Shown here in pieces: positions 34,515 to 44,559 of a stretch of 64,000 nt of DNA. The translations under genes were made by a program, and so were the position numbers. Below the pieces are notes generated by a model. The model did no database searches and was not told the origin of the DNA. It was given only the letters and a program-made list of their open reading frames with translations. Origin of the DNA: Atkinsonella hypoxylon (taxonomy: Eukaryota > Ascomycota > Sordariomycetes > Hypocreales > Clavicipitaceae); contig JFHB01000102.1 of the NCBI GenBank assembly GCA_000729835.1, positions 44,400 to 108,399 on the forward strand. The letters are read 5' to 3'. Every line of letters starts with the position of its first letter. The first letter of the stretch is position 1.

Positions 34515-35210
34515 TGTTAAAAATAAGCTACCCTATATAGCCTATTTTTATGCCTACTAGTTGCTCTATTACGTGACCCTTACTAGGTCTTGTTACGTTA
34601 ATTTTTAGTAGAGATATCGTTGTTACTAGATGTAAATATCTAGATTTAACTAGGGCAGAGTTGCCTAACCTATAGTTAACTTTAACTGCGATTTTCTCTA
34701 CAACTAGCGATAGTAGAAATTCAAGAAGTATACTATTTAAAAGCTAAGAATTAGGGCTATTTAATAGTATAATTGTTAGATAGAGTTGCTTATAAGGGTT
34801 GCTTGTTATTAGTAGAATTTGTTAAATTGTGCACATAGGCGTCTCGTTTGTATAGCTGTAAGTCGATTTTTTTGTTTTTATATAGTAAATCTTTTTGCGG
34901 AAATTATAAAGTGGCCTATAAGCCCCTTCTAGCGACTACAGCCCGCTAATATAGTCAGTAGGTCTATAAAGGACTAGAAAGATTCAAGATCCTACTCTTA
35001 CTAACTTGTTCGTTACAGCGCTCTCAATATAAAGATACTACTATTACAGTTATCTATTGCCTCTACGTGATCTAGTACTATACACTACAGCTTGATTTAG
35101 GCTGCTGCTGCTTCCACTACGTGATAATTGCTAGGAGCAATTACAGGTGTTAAATCTAAGAGACCACTACCCTCTTCTATCTAGTCCTGTAATCCCTATA
35201 ATTTTCAAAA
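34515..35210 (+). repeat. Copia-1 copy B 3' LTR
   Basis: 696 bp, same ends as the 5' LTR. The sampled differences (CA to TA in CACGTG and in the hairpin, several TG to TA) are all RIP-type. Confidence 0.94.
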
Positions 35211-35215
35211 CTAGT

Positions 35216-35920
35216 ATCACTAGTAGTAGATTCTGTATCTGAATTGTAAGAATTATCACTACTAGAACTGCTAGAATCATTAGATTCTATAGTATCCTAG
35301 TTGCTAGTAGATAGGTTATAATAACCTATAGTAAAAGCAGCTTCTCTATCCTTATTCCCAGAGTTTTTATTACTTCTTCTTCGGCTCTTCCACTTCTTCT
35401 TATTCTTAGAGGCTTTATCTGTGTCTTTAGAGGCATTAGAATTATTAGAATTAGAATCGGAATTCTTCTTCTGATTAGGAGAATTCTTTCCTTAGTTAGC
35501 TTTATTATTATTAGAACTATTAGAATTAGAAGCTTTATAACTAAGAGCCTTAAATATAGAGAAGCTTTTATCTCTTTGTTCTTCTAATAAGTTAGCTATA
35601 AGGAACTGTAAATTCAGCATTTCTACAGATAGACCTTATGCTCTAGCAGCTCTAATAGAATATTACTGCCTTTCAGCCTAGCTAGGGAAAGTCTTCTTTA
35701 AGGCATTAATATAATAATTTACCTAGTTAATAGGATTAATAGCTATACTATAGAGCTGTAGTCTAGCTAGTAAATTATTAAATTTAGCATTAAAGGCCTT
35801 TAAAGATCCCTTATAGTTCGAAAACGATAAGTTGTAATAACTAGCATATAGTGTACCACGTTATATTTTAGCACTCTGCGAATACTGCTTAACTAGAACG
35901 TTATAGGCATCTACAGGGGA
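35216..35920 (-). pseudogene. Copia-1 copy A gag (middle part)
   Basis: Reverse complement of copy B gag from ~30450 down to ~29760. It contains the Asn/Ser-rich linker, the Lys/Arg-rich basic tail and the capsid core. It is interrupted after GGGGACTTAT by Copia-2 copy C; the next bases (CTTATGCTAGC) reappear at 42105. Confidence 0.88.
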
Positions 35921-35925
35921 CTTAT

Positions 35926-36451
35926 TATCAAGATGGAGATAGAAGAGATAACAAAAGAGAGAGAAGATGAAGAAGCTTCTAGTGTGTAGAAGAGTGTAAA
36001 TTGCTTGCTTAATTCCTCTAACTTAGGAGGGAGGAAGCAGCCTATATATAGCTAATTCTAAGAGAGGAAGAAAGAGAAGAAAAGAAGGAAAAACAAGAAG
36101 GGGGATAGCTAAATACCCGAAAATCCTGCAGCTTGTAGAGCGAGAGAATACTAAGAGATGCTAAGTGATCTATTGCACTGCCTCTATAAGAGGGGCTAAT
36201 ATTGGTGTATGTAGAGCCTTATAACAAAGGAAAGATAACAGACTAGATAACCTCTGTTTTATTCTATCCTAGTCTACTACACCTACTTATTTTCTACACT
36301 TAGTTGTTGTAACTAAGTTCCTTTATTGTGCTACTGTTAGAGTAGTTATGCTAGTAACAGCTGTTAGAGCTAATGTTGTGTAAAGCTAGCAATGTTAGTA
36401 TTGCTGGTGTTGTAGCCACTTTTAGCACTAGTGTTAAAGCTACTTTTAATA
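35926..36451 (-). repeat. Copia-2 copy C 3' LTR
   Basis: Written on the plus strand as TATCAAGATGG...ACTTTTAATA. In transcript sense the clean form starts TGTCAAAAG and ends ACTTGATA. The purine tract CTAGAGGGGTA (minus strand) lies just inside. Confidence 0.9.
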
Positions 36452-36465
36452 TACCCCTCTAGATA

Positions 36466-39400
36466 GGTTGTTAGTTAATAAGCTATCTATTCCTCTTTAG
36501 AGTCTTTAAGCTTTTCTAGCTTAATAAGACTTTTTACATCTATAAAACTAAGTTAATTACGAAAGGTAATAAATTTCTAACTAATAAGAGCTTTAGTAAG
36601 TCTATTAGTAACTATATCTGCTGTTAGTGTGTAAGATAGCTAGAAGAGGCCTTCTTTATAGGCCTACTAAAGCCAACAGTTATAAATATTAATGTGCTTT
36701 AAAGCGGTCTTAATTTAAGGAATATTAAGAGTTATAAGGCAAATTGTCTAAAGATTATTACATTAGATAATAGGGGGTTAGTTGCTAATATCTAGCTTAA
36801 GATCTAATTAGTTAAGAAGCCTAAATATAGAGATTAAGTCCTTTACGGTTGTAGAAAGAGCTAGAAGCTCTACTTCTATAGAGGAAGTTATAACTGTAGG
36901 TTACTTAGTTGCTTACTAACTAATTGCTCTACTAAAGAGACTAAAGAAAGAGCCTTATAACGATTTATAGGTTACTTTATTGTTAGCGTAAGCAGTATTA
37001 GAAGCTACTATAAGCTCTTGTTAGTTGCTATTAGAGAATTAAATAGCAAGAAATTAAGTGAGAAAGAGGTAGATAACTACTCCTATAGCTACTTTATAGT
37101 GATATTTAGAGGGATTCTAAAGGTGCTTAGAGAGTCTAGATACAGCAAGAGCTATATCTAGCCTTATTATTGTAGAAGGGTAGTTAATAGAACCAATAAG
37201 CTTCTAATACTAGTATATCTATTAAGAAGAGGCTTGTTGCTAGTTCCTTTTAAGTTGTTGTTCTAGAATTAGGTAGGTTTTCTTAGGTATCTTTCTAGAG
37301 AGAAATTCGTTAGCGATTTTCTCTATATAAGAGTCTTATAAAAGCTAGGTCTTTTAAAGCTTTTAATTGTAGATAATTTAAATTCTAAGAAACTACTTTA
37401 AATCCCCTAGGATCTTTATCTTGTAACTATCTTAAAGTCCTTATGCAATTCCTTATGCCTTATCCCTGTTTTTAGATTAAAAGATAAGTACAATATTATC
37501 TATAAAGTAGAAGATAACTACTGTATCTAAAATTATAATGTAAGGGTCTTCTGTAACTACCTATAGTTATAGTCTTTAAAGAGTTAAAGAGAGATCTTTC
37601 TGCTAGAGATAAAGGGACCTCCTTAGGCTATATAGAGCCCTAAGAAGCAATAAAGCCTATTCTAGTTTCTTAAATCTATTAGGATAATTAATGTAAATAG
37701 TTTTATCTTAAAGACTATTAGTAAAGGCAGAAACAGCGTCTATTTAGATAGAATTAAGGTTGAATTTCGTTAGAATTACTATAAGGATTTAAAAGGATCT
37801 AGCTGTAAAGGTTGCTGTATAAGTCTCTTTTAAGCTTATAGGTTAAAGGTCTCCTCTTATATAGATTCTAGCTTTAAATTAAGTAAGGTATCTATATTTA
37901 TTAAATTTATACTTAAAGACCTAGGTAAGAGGAATTAGCTTATATCTAGTAGGAAGATCTATAATTAGTGTTAGTTAAAAGGTTCCCTTTTCCTAGTTAT
38001 TGTTAAATTCCTTTATTGCTGCCTCTTTAAACTTATTAATAAATTAGTGCTATTGTAGCTCTTTCTAGTTCCTAGGTTTAGGGGGAAGATTTTATTGATA
38101 AAGTCTTTCCTTTATGCTTAGTAGGAAGCTACTAGTAAAGGCAAAGTTAGAAGAATTATAGGTAGCTAGTCTAGCTAACCTATAAGGGTTAGTTAGTTGT
38201 AGAAGAGGTTAAGGCTCTAGACTTAGTGTTAGCAACTAGGAAGGTTTCTATTGTTAAAGAGGTTTCTTATCTATAGAGGGTTCTATAAAGGAAGTAAAGT
38301 CTTAGTATTCTTCTAGGTTTAAAATAGGTAGAAGCTGTACTTCTAAAAGTGTAGTTAGTTGGAAGTCTTTAAATTTAAAGGTTAATTTAATGTATACTAG
38401 AAGCTAGATTTAAACCTCTTATTCTTGCTGAATTGGTTGCTTTTTGTATAGGTTATAGAAGGAAGATTTATTAAAAGTAATATCTCTTACTCTTTTAATC
38501 TTGTTTTTTGTTAGAATTTAGATACAGAAGATATTTAAGGAATTATAACTAACTAGGTAACTAATCTCTATATAGAGTGAAGTTTTAAGTTCTTATTTAG
38601 CTGTATTCTTAAGAGCTTCTATTGTAAGAGGATAAGCTCTATAACTAAAGGCTTTAAGGAAAGAGATATCTAGCTTAAGGAAGCTAGAATATCTAGTATC
38701 CTTATTGTTTTTAGAAAGCTAGGTATAGAATACCTAAAAAGGGGTCTTTTAATCTATACCTTGTTAAGGGGTTTTATTGTATAAGAATGTTGCTGTTTTC
38801 TAGAGTTTAGGCTATAATTTAGAAGATAAATTTAAGGAAAGCTGTAAGGTTCTAGCTTTAGTAGCTATTATACCCCTTAATCTTTTAGCTTAACTGTTTT
38901 AGGCTAAGGTATATAGTGCTGTTAGCTTATCTTTAATTCCTTGTTGCTGGATCTAGGTTGTATAGTCTTGTTGAAGATCTCTTTTGTTATCTTAATAGAT
39001 AGCATAGATATCTAGTTGCTACTGTCTCTTTATGTAGTTATTAAAGACTTTAAGCTTTAAGACTAACTCTTGTTAAGTTAAAGAAAATAAAGAATAATAC
39101 ATAATTATCTTTATAAAATTATCCTTAATTAGGAGAGCTAAATTAGAACTGTTATATCCTTATTCTAGTTTAAAGATATTAATAAAGACTTTCTAGAAGG
39201 GTTTAGGACTAAAGCTTAGAGAAGGTTCCCTATTAATTTTCCTAGTTGCCTTTAAAAGAGAATAAGCTTTACATTTGATTTTTGTAAATCTAGTAATCTT
39301 AGCTTCTGTAGTTACTTCTACTAGGTGTTTAAGAGCTTCCTTGTTAAGGTACCCTAATCGTTAATGCTAAAGATCTACTAAAGCTAAAGAAGTTAAAAAG

Positions 39401-40880
39401 GAACTAATAGGTTAATTGTTGTTGTTAATTTCGTTAAATTTAATAGTTAGTTGCCTATAGTTCCTTATTGTTTAAAAGAGATTGCTTAAGTCTTTTATAA
39501 CCTAACCTATCTTTAGATTCTAGTTATATCTAGCTTATAGAAGCTTATCTAGGCTTACTACATTAGTGTAGAATATAGGAATAAAGGCAACCTGTTAAAG
39601 TTAGAAGAGTCCTTTGTTAGTTCTAATAAGAACGTAGCTGTATCCTAGAATAGGAAGGCTTAAATCTCCAGCAAAGATCTATTGTGTTGTAGTAGCTTCC
39701 TTATAATCCAATAACCTATCTAGGTTATTAGTTATATAGATATTAGAGCTAGAATTAAGAATCTAGGAGTCCCTTAGAGGATAAGGGGTATTTAAATTGC
39801 TAAATAAAGAAAATAGATTAGCAAAGGTAGAACTAATAACTAGATTTAAGGAAGAAGAAGATCCCTTAGGAAAAACATTATTGCTAATAGACAGGTTATC
39901 CTTTTTTAATATATATATTACCTTCTTTATAGACTTATTGTTCTTAAGTTTTTATTAGATAGATTTAATAGTTTTCTTATTAAGTTTCTAGTCTTTTAGT
40001 CTATTATTGCTTACTAAGTAATAACACTTATTATACTTATAAGACTTTCTATATAGGTATATAGAATTCGAATTCAAATTAGGTAGATTTAGCTGTTTTA
40101 AAGAAGAAGGAGCTTTTTAGTCCTAGAAGCTAGCAAAGGATCTATTGTTGTTAGCCTTTATTTAGCTCTTAAAAAGATCCGTAATTTAGTGGCTATTTAG
40201 TATCTTTTCCTTCTAATTTAGCTTATTAGAGATCGATTTATCTCTAATTCTATTGTACTAATAGATTAAAAAGGAAGGGTTAATTTGCTAAATAGCATTA
40301 AGGAAGTCTAAAGTTAGCTAAAGATTGTAGGTATTTAGAAGATTAATTTGCTGTACTTCTAAGAGTACCTTCTTGTAGGAAGTAATAAATTCCTTTATCT
40401 TAGTTCTAGAAGGACTCTTTAATACAGCTTTATATTAAGAGAGTACTTCTTTTTTGTTATCCTAAGATATTAGCTTTACTTGTTGTTAAAGAACAAGGAT
40501 CTACTTAGAGATATTATACTTATAGCTAATAGTTTTATAATAGTTACTAACTATTTTAACTATCTATTGTTAGATGCTGTTAAGGGCCTTCTTTTAGTTG
40601 TAGTAGTCCTAAAGCTTTATTTAATATTATATATAGAGGAACTGTAGAATAGAGAATTTGTAGTTATCTAAATCTCCTACTATAGTAACCTTTTTGTTAA
40701 TATCCTTTAGTATTAGTTCTTGTAGCTTAGTTAGTTCCTCTTTATTGTTCTCTTCTAGATTTAGGTAGTTCTAGACTCCTTTATTTGTTGTGTATTTTTT
40801 AATAACTAAAATCTAATAATTCTAGTCTCTTGCTGTATAAAGTTAGTATTAAGCTGTTAATCTAAGCTCTATAGTGGAAT
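36466..40880 (-). pseudogene. Copia-2 copy C gag-pol
   Basis: Minus-strand polyprotein remnant. Gag ~40880-39800 (Lys/Gln-rich, same capsid as copies 1, D and E). Protease near 39770-39600, with Asp/Asn-Ser-Ser followed by NIYITNN, where Asp-Ser-Gly is expected. Integrase ~39500-38300. Reverse transcriptase ~38100-37300 with the catalytic box read FIDN near 37490-37510. RNase H ~37200-36600, including ANNKVT-KS--G near 36950-37000 and an EVELLALS-like segment near 36880. Stops stand at Gln and Trp codons. The Ty1/copia order is clear and the sequence is a different family from Copia-1. Confidence 0.85.
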
Positions 40881-41248
40881 CTATAGTGAAAATCTAGGTG
40901 TAAATCTAGTAGATTAATTAAAAAAGAATCTATAGTAGAAATCCGTTTTATAATTAGAGTTAAATTTGCTGTAGAATTTATTGTTAAATTTAGTGTAAAT
41001 TTAAGAGGGAAATTAATGTTATATTTTATTGTTAAATTTAAAACTAATGCTAAAAGAAAATTAAGAAGTTAATTTAAGGGAAATATTCTATTTTTAAAGA
41101 CAAATTTAGAACAGAAGTTAGATTTTAAATTAGAGCAAAATCCGTAGCGAAAATTAGGGCGCTTTTAGTAGCGTAACTGCTTAATTTATCGTTAAATTGT
41201 TGCAAGTGTTATCTCTTTAAAAGGGGTTAATAACTAACTCCCTCTACT

Positions 41249-41275
41249 AACCCTCTAGGGTTAGGGTTAGGGTTA
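41249..41275 (-). repeat. Telomere-like tract in Copia-2 leader, copy C
   Basis: AACCCTCTAGGG followed by TTAGGGTTAGGGTT on the plus strand; three units, same place in the leader as in the other copies. Confidence 0.88.
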
Positions 41276-41297
41276 ATATTACGTGATTAATATTAAA

Positions 41298-41406
41298 GAG
41301 GTTCTTATTGTAGTAGATAACAAGAAAAGATGTTATTATAGTAAATAACAAGAAATATGTTATTATAGTAGATAACGAGAAAGATATTATTGTTGTTAAT
41401 AACAGG
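41298..41406 (-). repeat. Tandem repeat in Copia-2 leader, copy C
   Basis: Four ~27-bp units, each with a GTTATTGTAGTAGATAAC-type core; inverse of the repeat in copies 1 and E. Confidence 0.8.
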
Positions 41407-41565
41407 GAGATTACGTAGTGTAGTAAGAGGCACGTTACTATATAATAAAAAGAGTGTTATTAAAGATACTAGGTATCTATAATAACAGAATAATGTAAAT
41501 AGCTTTAGGGAGCTAAAGAAGATAATAGAGTTATTAAAAAGGTAGAGATACTAAAGAAGGGCAAA

Positions 41566-41578
41566 CTAGGCTTATAAC
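41566..41578 (-). other. Copia-2 copy C primer-binding site
   Basis: TAGGCTTATAACTA on the plus strand, next to the 5' LTR; the reverse complement GTTATAAGCCTA matches the other Copia-2 copies. Confidence 0.6.
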
Positions 41579-42104
41579 TATTAAGATAGAGATAGAAGAG
41601 ATAATAAAAGAGAGAGAAGATAAAGAAGCTTTTAGTGTATAGAAGAGTGTAAATTGCTTGCTTAATTCCTCTAACTTAAGAGGGAGAAAGCAGCCTATAT
41701 ATAGCTAATTCTAAGAGAGAAAGAAAGAGAAGAAGAGAAGGAAAAACAAGAAGAGAGATAGCTAGATACCCGAAAATCCTGTAGCTTATAGAGCGAGAGA
41801 ATGCTAAGAGATACTAAGTAATCTATTGCACTGCCTCTATAAGAGAGGCTAATATTAGTGTGTGTAGAGCCTTATAACAAAGGAAAGATAATAGACTAGA
41901 TAACCCCTGTTGTATTCTATCCTAGTCTACTACACCTACTTGTTTCCCACACTTAGTTGTTGTAACTAAGTTTCTTTATTGTGCTACTGTTAGAGTAGTT
42001 ATGCTGGTAATAGCTGTTAGAGCTGATGTTGCGTAAAGCTAGCGATGTTGGTATCGCTGGTGTTGTGGCCACTTTTGGCACTAGTGTTGAAGCTACTTTT
42101 GACA
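41579..42104 (-). repeat. Copia-2 copy C 5' LTR
   Basis: 526 bp, ends GCTACTTTTGACA on the plus strand; cleaner than the 3' LTR in its last 100 bp. Confidence 0.9.
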
Positions 42105-42117
42105 CTTATGCTAGCTT

Positions 42118-42786
42118 ATAGATATCTAAGAGGGGTAGTAGTTCTCTTAGATTAGCACCTGTAATTGCTCCTAGCAATTATTACGTAGTAGAAGCAGCAG
42201 CAGCCTAAATTAAGCTGTAGTGTATAGTATAGATTACGTAGAGGCAATAGATAACTGTAATAGTAGTATCTTTATATTAAGAGCGCTGTAACGAACTTAG
42301 TGAGAGTAGGATCTTAAATCTTTCTAGTCTATTATAGACCTACCGACTATATTAGCAGGCTGTAGTCGCTAGAAGGGGCTTATAGGCTACTTTATAATTT
42401 CCGCAAAAAGATTTACTATATAAAAACAAAAAAATCGACTTATAGCTATACAAACGAGATGCTTACGTGTATAATTTAATAAATTCCACTAATAACAAGC
42501 AACCCTTATAAGCAACTCTATCCAACAATTATACTATTAAATAGCCCTAATTCTTAGCTTTTAAATAGTATACTTCTTGAATTTCTACTATTGCTAGTTA
42601 TAGAGAAAATCGCAGTTAAAGTTAACTATAGGTTAGGCAACTTTGCCTTAGTTGAATCTAGATATTTGCATCTAGTAACAATAATATCTCTACCAAAAAT
42701 CAACGTAACAAGACCTAATAAGGGTTATGTGATAGAGTAACTAGTAGGCATAAAAATAGGCTATACAGGGTAGCTTATTTTTAACA
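42118..42786 (-). repeat. Copia-1 copy A 5' LTR remnant
   Basis: 669 bp; lacks the last ~27 bp (TATTGAAAAT side). It joins directly to copy A gag at TATAGATATC, so a deletion removed leader and gag start. Confidence 0.88.
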
Positions 42787-43084
42787 ATATATATATAAAA
42801 AAGAGCTAGATATATTAAAGAGTTAAGATAAGTGTTAAAAGTAGCAAAATAAGATTTCTTAAGTATTAAGTGTTGTAAATTAAAATAGAGCAAAAGATAT
42901 TAATTAATTAAGATAGATAAAGACTAAAAAGAGCTAGCTAAAGCTACTTGCGAAAAAGCTTTGTGTCTCCTTAAAAACTATTTTATATACCTAAGTAATG
43001 CACACCTTTATAAGGAAAATCTGCATGTAGCATCCCTTGCAAAGCTAATATAACATCGCAAGGGGGTAACCCCGCCGCGACACA
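42787..43084 (+). repeat. TTGTCGCC repeat, copy 5, left part missing
   Basis: Only the right ~298 bp are present, ending GCGACACA. It starts at the Copia-1 copy A LTR edge and its right flank is Copia-2 copy D pol. The missing left half is not at the other side of copy A. Confidence 0.85.
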
Positions 43085-43258
43085 CTATATTCTTAAGAGC
43101 TTCTGTTGTAAGAGAATAAGCTCTACAACTAAAGGCTTTAAGGAAAGAGATATCTAGCTTAAGGAAGCTAGAATATCTAGTATCCTTGTTGTTTTTAGAA
43201 AGCTAAGTGTAGAATACCTAAAAAGGAGTCTTTTAATCTATTCCTTATTAAGGGGTTC

Positions 43259-43804
43259 TATCAAAAGTATTAACAACACTAGTGCCAAAAGTGGCCACAA
43301 CACCAGCGATATTAACATCGCTAGCTTTATGCAATATCAGCTCCAACAGCTGTTACCAGCATAAATACTCCAATAGTAGTATAACAAAGGAACTTAGTTA
43401 CAACAACTAAGTGTAGGAAACAAGTAGGTGTAGTAGACTAGAATAGGATATAATAGGGGTAGGAATCTAGGAGCAAGGGTTATCTAGTCTATTCTCTTTT
43501 CTCTATTATAAGGCTCTATATATACTAATATCTGCCTCTCTTATAGATGCAGTGTAACAGATAACTTAGCATTCCTCAGCATTCTCTTGCTCTATAAGCT
43601 ATAGGATTTTCGGGTATCTAGCTATCTCCCTTCTTGTTTTTCCTTCTCTTCTTCTCTTTCTTTCTCTCTTAGAATTAGCTATATATAGGCTGCTTCCTCC
43701 CTCCTAAGTTAGAGAAATTAAGCAAGCAATTTACACTCTTCTACACACTAGAAGCTTGTTTATCTTCTCTCTCTTCTGTTATCTCTTCTATCTTCCACTT
43801 AATA
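43259..43804 (+). repeat. Copia-2 copy E 5' LTR
   Basis: 546 bp, TATCAAAAG...ACTTAATA (clean form TGTCAAAAG...ACTTGATA). Followed by the primer site TTTATAAGCCTAG at 43805-43817. Confidence 0.9.
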
Positions 43805-43977
43805 TTTATAAGCCTAGTTTGCCCTTCCTTAGTATCTCTTCCTTTTTAATAACTCTATTATTCTCTTTAGCTCCCTAAAGCTATTTACACTATTCTATTA
43901 TTATAGATACCTAGTATCTTTAATAACACTCTTTTCATTATGTAGTCACGTGCATTCTATTACATTACGTAATCTTC

Positions 43978-44112
43978 TTGTTATTTACCACAATAATATC
44001 TTTTCCGTTATCTACTACAATAACATCTTTTCTTGTTATTTCCTACAATAACATCCTTTCTTGTTATCTACAACAATAACCTCTTTTCTCGTTATCTACT
44101 ACAATAACAACC
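43978..44112 (+). repeat. Tandem repeat in Copia-2 leader, copy E
   Basis: Five ~27-bp units with the GTTATCTACNACAATAAC core. Confidence 0.8.
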
Positions 44113-44136
44113 TCTCTGATATTAATTACATAATAT

Positions 44137-44170
44137 TAACCCTAACCCTAACCCTAACCCTAGAGGGTTA
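44137..44170 (+). repeat. Telomere-like tract in Copia-2 leader, copy E
   Basis: Four perfect CCCTAA units (TTAACCCTAACCCTAACCCT and on) then AGAGGGTTAG; the longest and cleanest of the four leader tracts. Confidence 0.9.
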
Positions 44171-44559
44171 GCATAAGGAGTTAGTTATTAACCCCTTTTT
44201 AAAGAGATAATACTCGCAACGATTTAATAACAAGTTAAGCAGCAATGCTACTAAAAGCGCCCTAATTTTCGCTATGAATTTCGCACTAATTTAAAATCTA
44301 ATTTTGGTTCTAAATTCGCCTTTAAAAATAGAATATTTCCTGCGTTTTAAGTTCTTAATTTTCCTTTAGCATTAGTTTTAAATCTAACAATAAAGTATAA
44401 CATTAATTTTGCTCTTAGAATTTACACTAAATTTAACAATAAATTCTACGCTAAATTTAACACTAATTACAATATAAATTTTAATAACGAATTCTTTATT
44501 GATTTATCTACTAGATTTATACTATAGATTCTACTATAGAGCTTAGATTAATAGCTTAA

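Larger units (their letters stand above)
27380..35210 (+). mobile_element. Copia-1 copy B, complete LTR retrotransposon
   Basis: 7831 bp with two 696-bp LTRs and the target duplication CTAGT at 27375-27379 and 35211-35215. It is inserted in the opposite orientation into the Ser/Thr-rich gag-protease linker of Copia-1 copy A. It has a primer site next to the 5' LTR, a long leader (~0.95 kb), one gag-pol frame and a purine tract. The LTRs differ from each other only by transitions of RIP type. This is the best preserved element of the window. Confidence 0.95.
35926..42104 (-). mobile_element. Copia-2 copy C, complete LTR retrotransposon (minus strand)
   Basis: 6179 bp with 526-bp LTRs at both ends and target duplication CTTAT (35921-35925 and 42105-42109) in Copia-1 copy A gag. 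Order on the minus strand: 5' LTR (right), primer site, leader with telomere-like tract and tandem repeat, gag, protease, integrase, reverse transcriptase, RNase H, purine tract, 3' LTR (left). It is the only Copia-2 copy in the window with a reverse transcriptase. Strongly RIP-mutated. Confidence 0.93.
22624..42786 (-). mobile_element. Copia-1 copy A (minus strand), split by Copia-1 B and Copia-2 C
   Basis: 3' LTR at 22624-23318, pol at 23319-27374, the gag continuing at 35216-35920 and again for a few bases from 42105, then the 5' LTR remnant 42118-42786. Reading across copy B (duplication CTAGT) and copy C (duplication CTTAT) restores continuity. The leader, the gag start and the last ~27 bp of the 5' LTR are deleted: gag is joined directly to the LTR near 42118. 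The outer flanks do not match (ATAAC on the left in Copia-2 gag, ATATA on the right in a TTGTCGCC repeat), so the element has been through a rearrangement. Confidence 0.88.

Noticed and set aside
27380..42104. One large composite element made of Copia-1 and Copia-2
   Set aside because: Each part has its own target duplication and both sit in copy A gag at different points; these are independent nested insertions.
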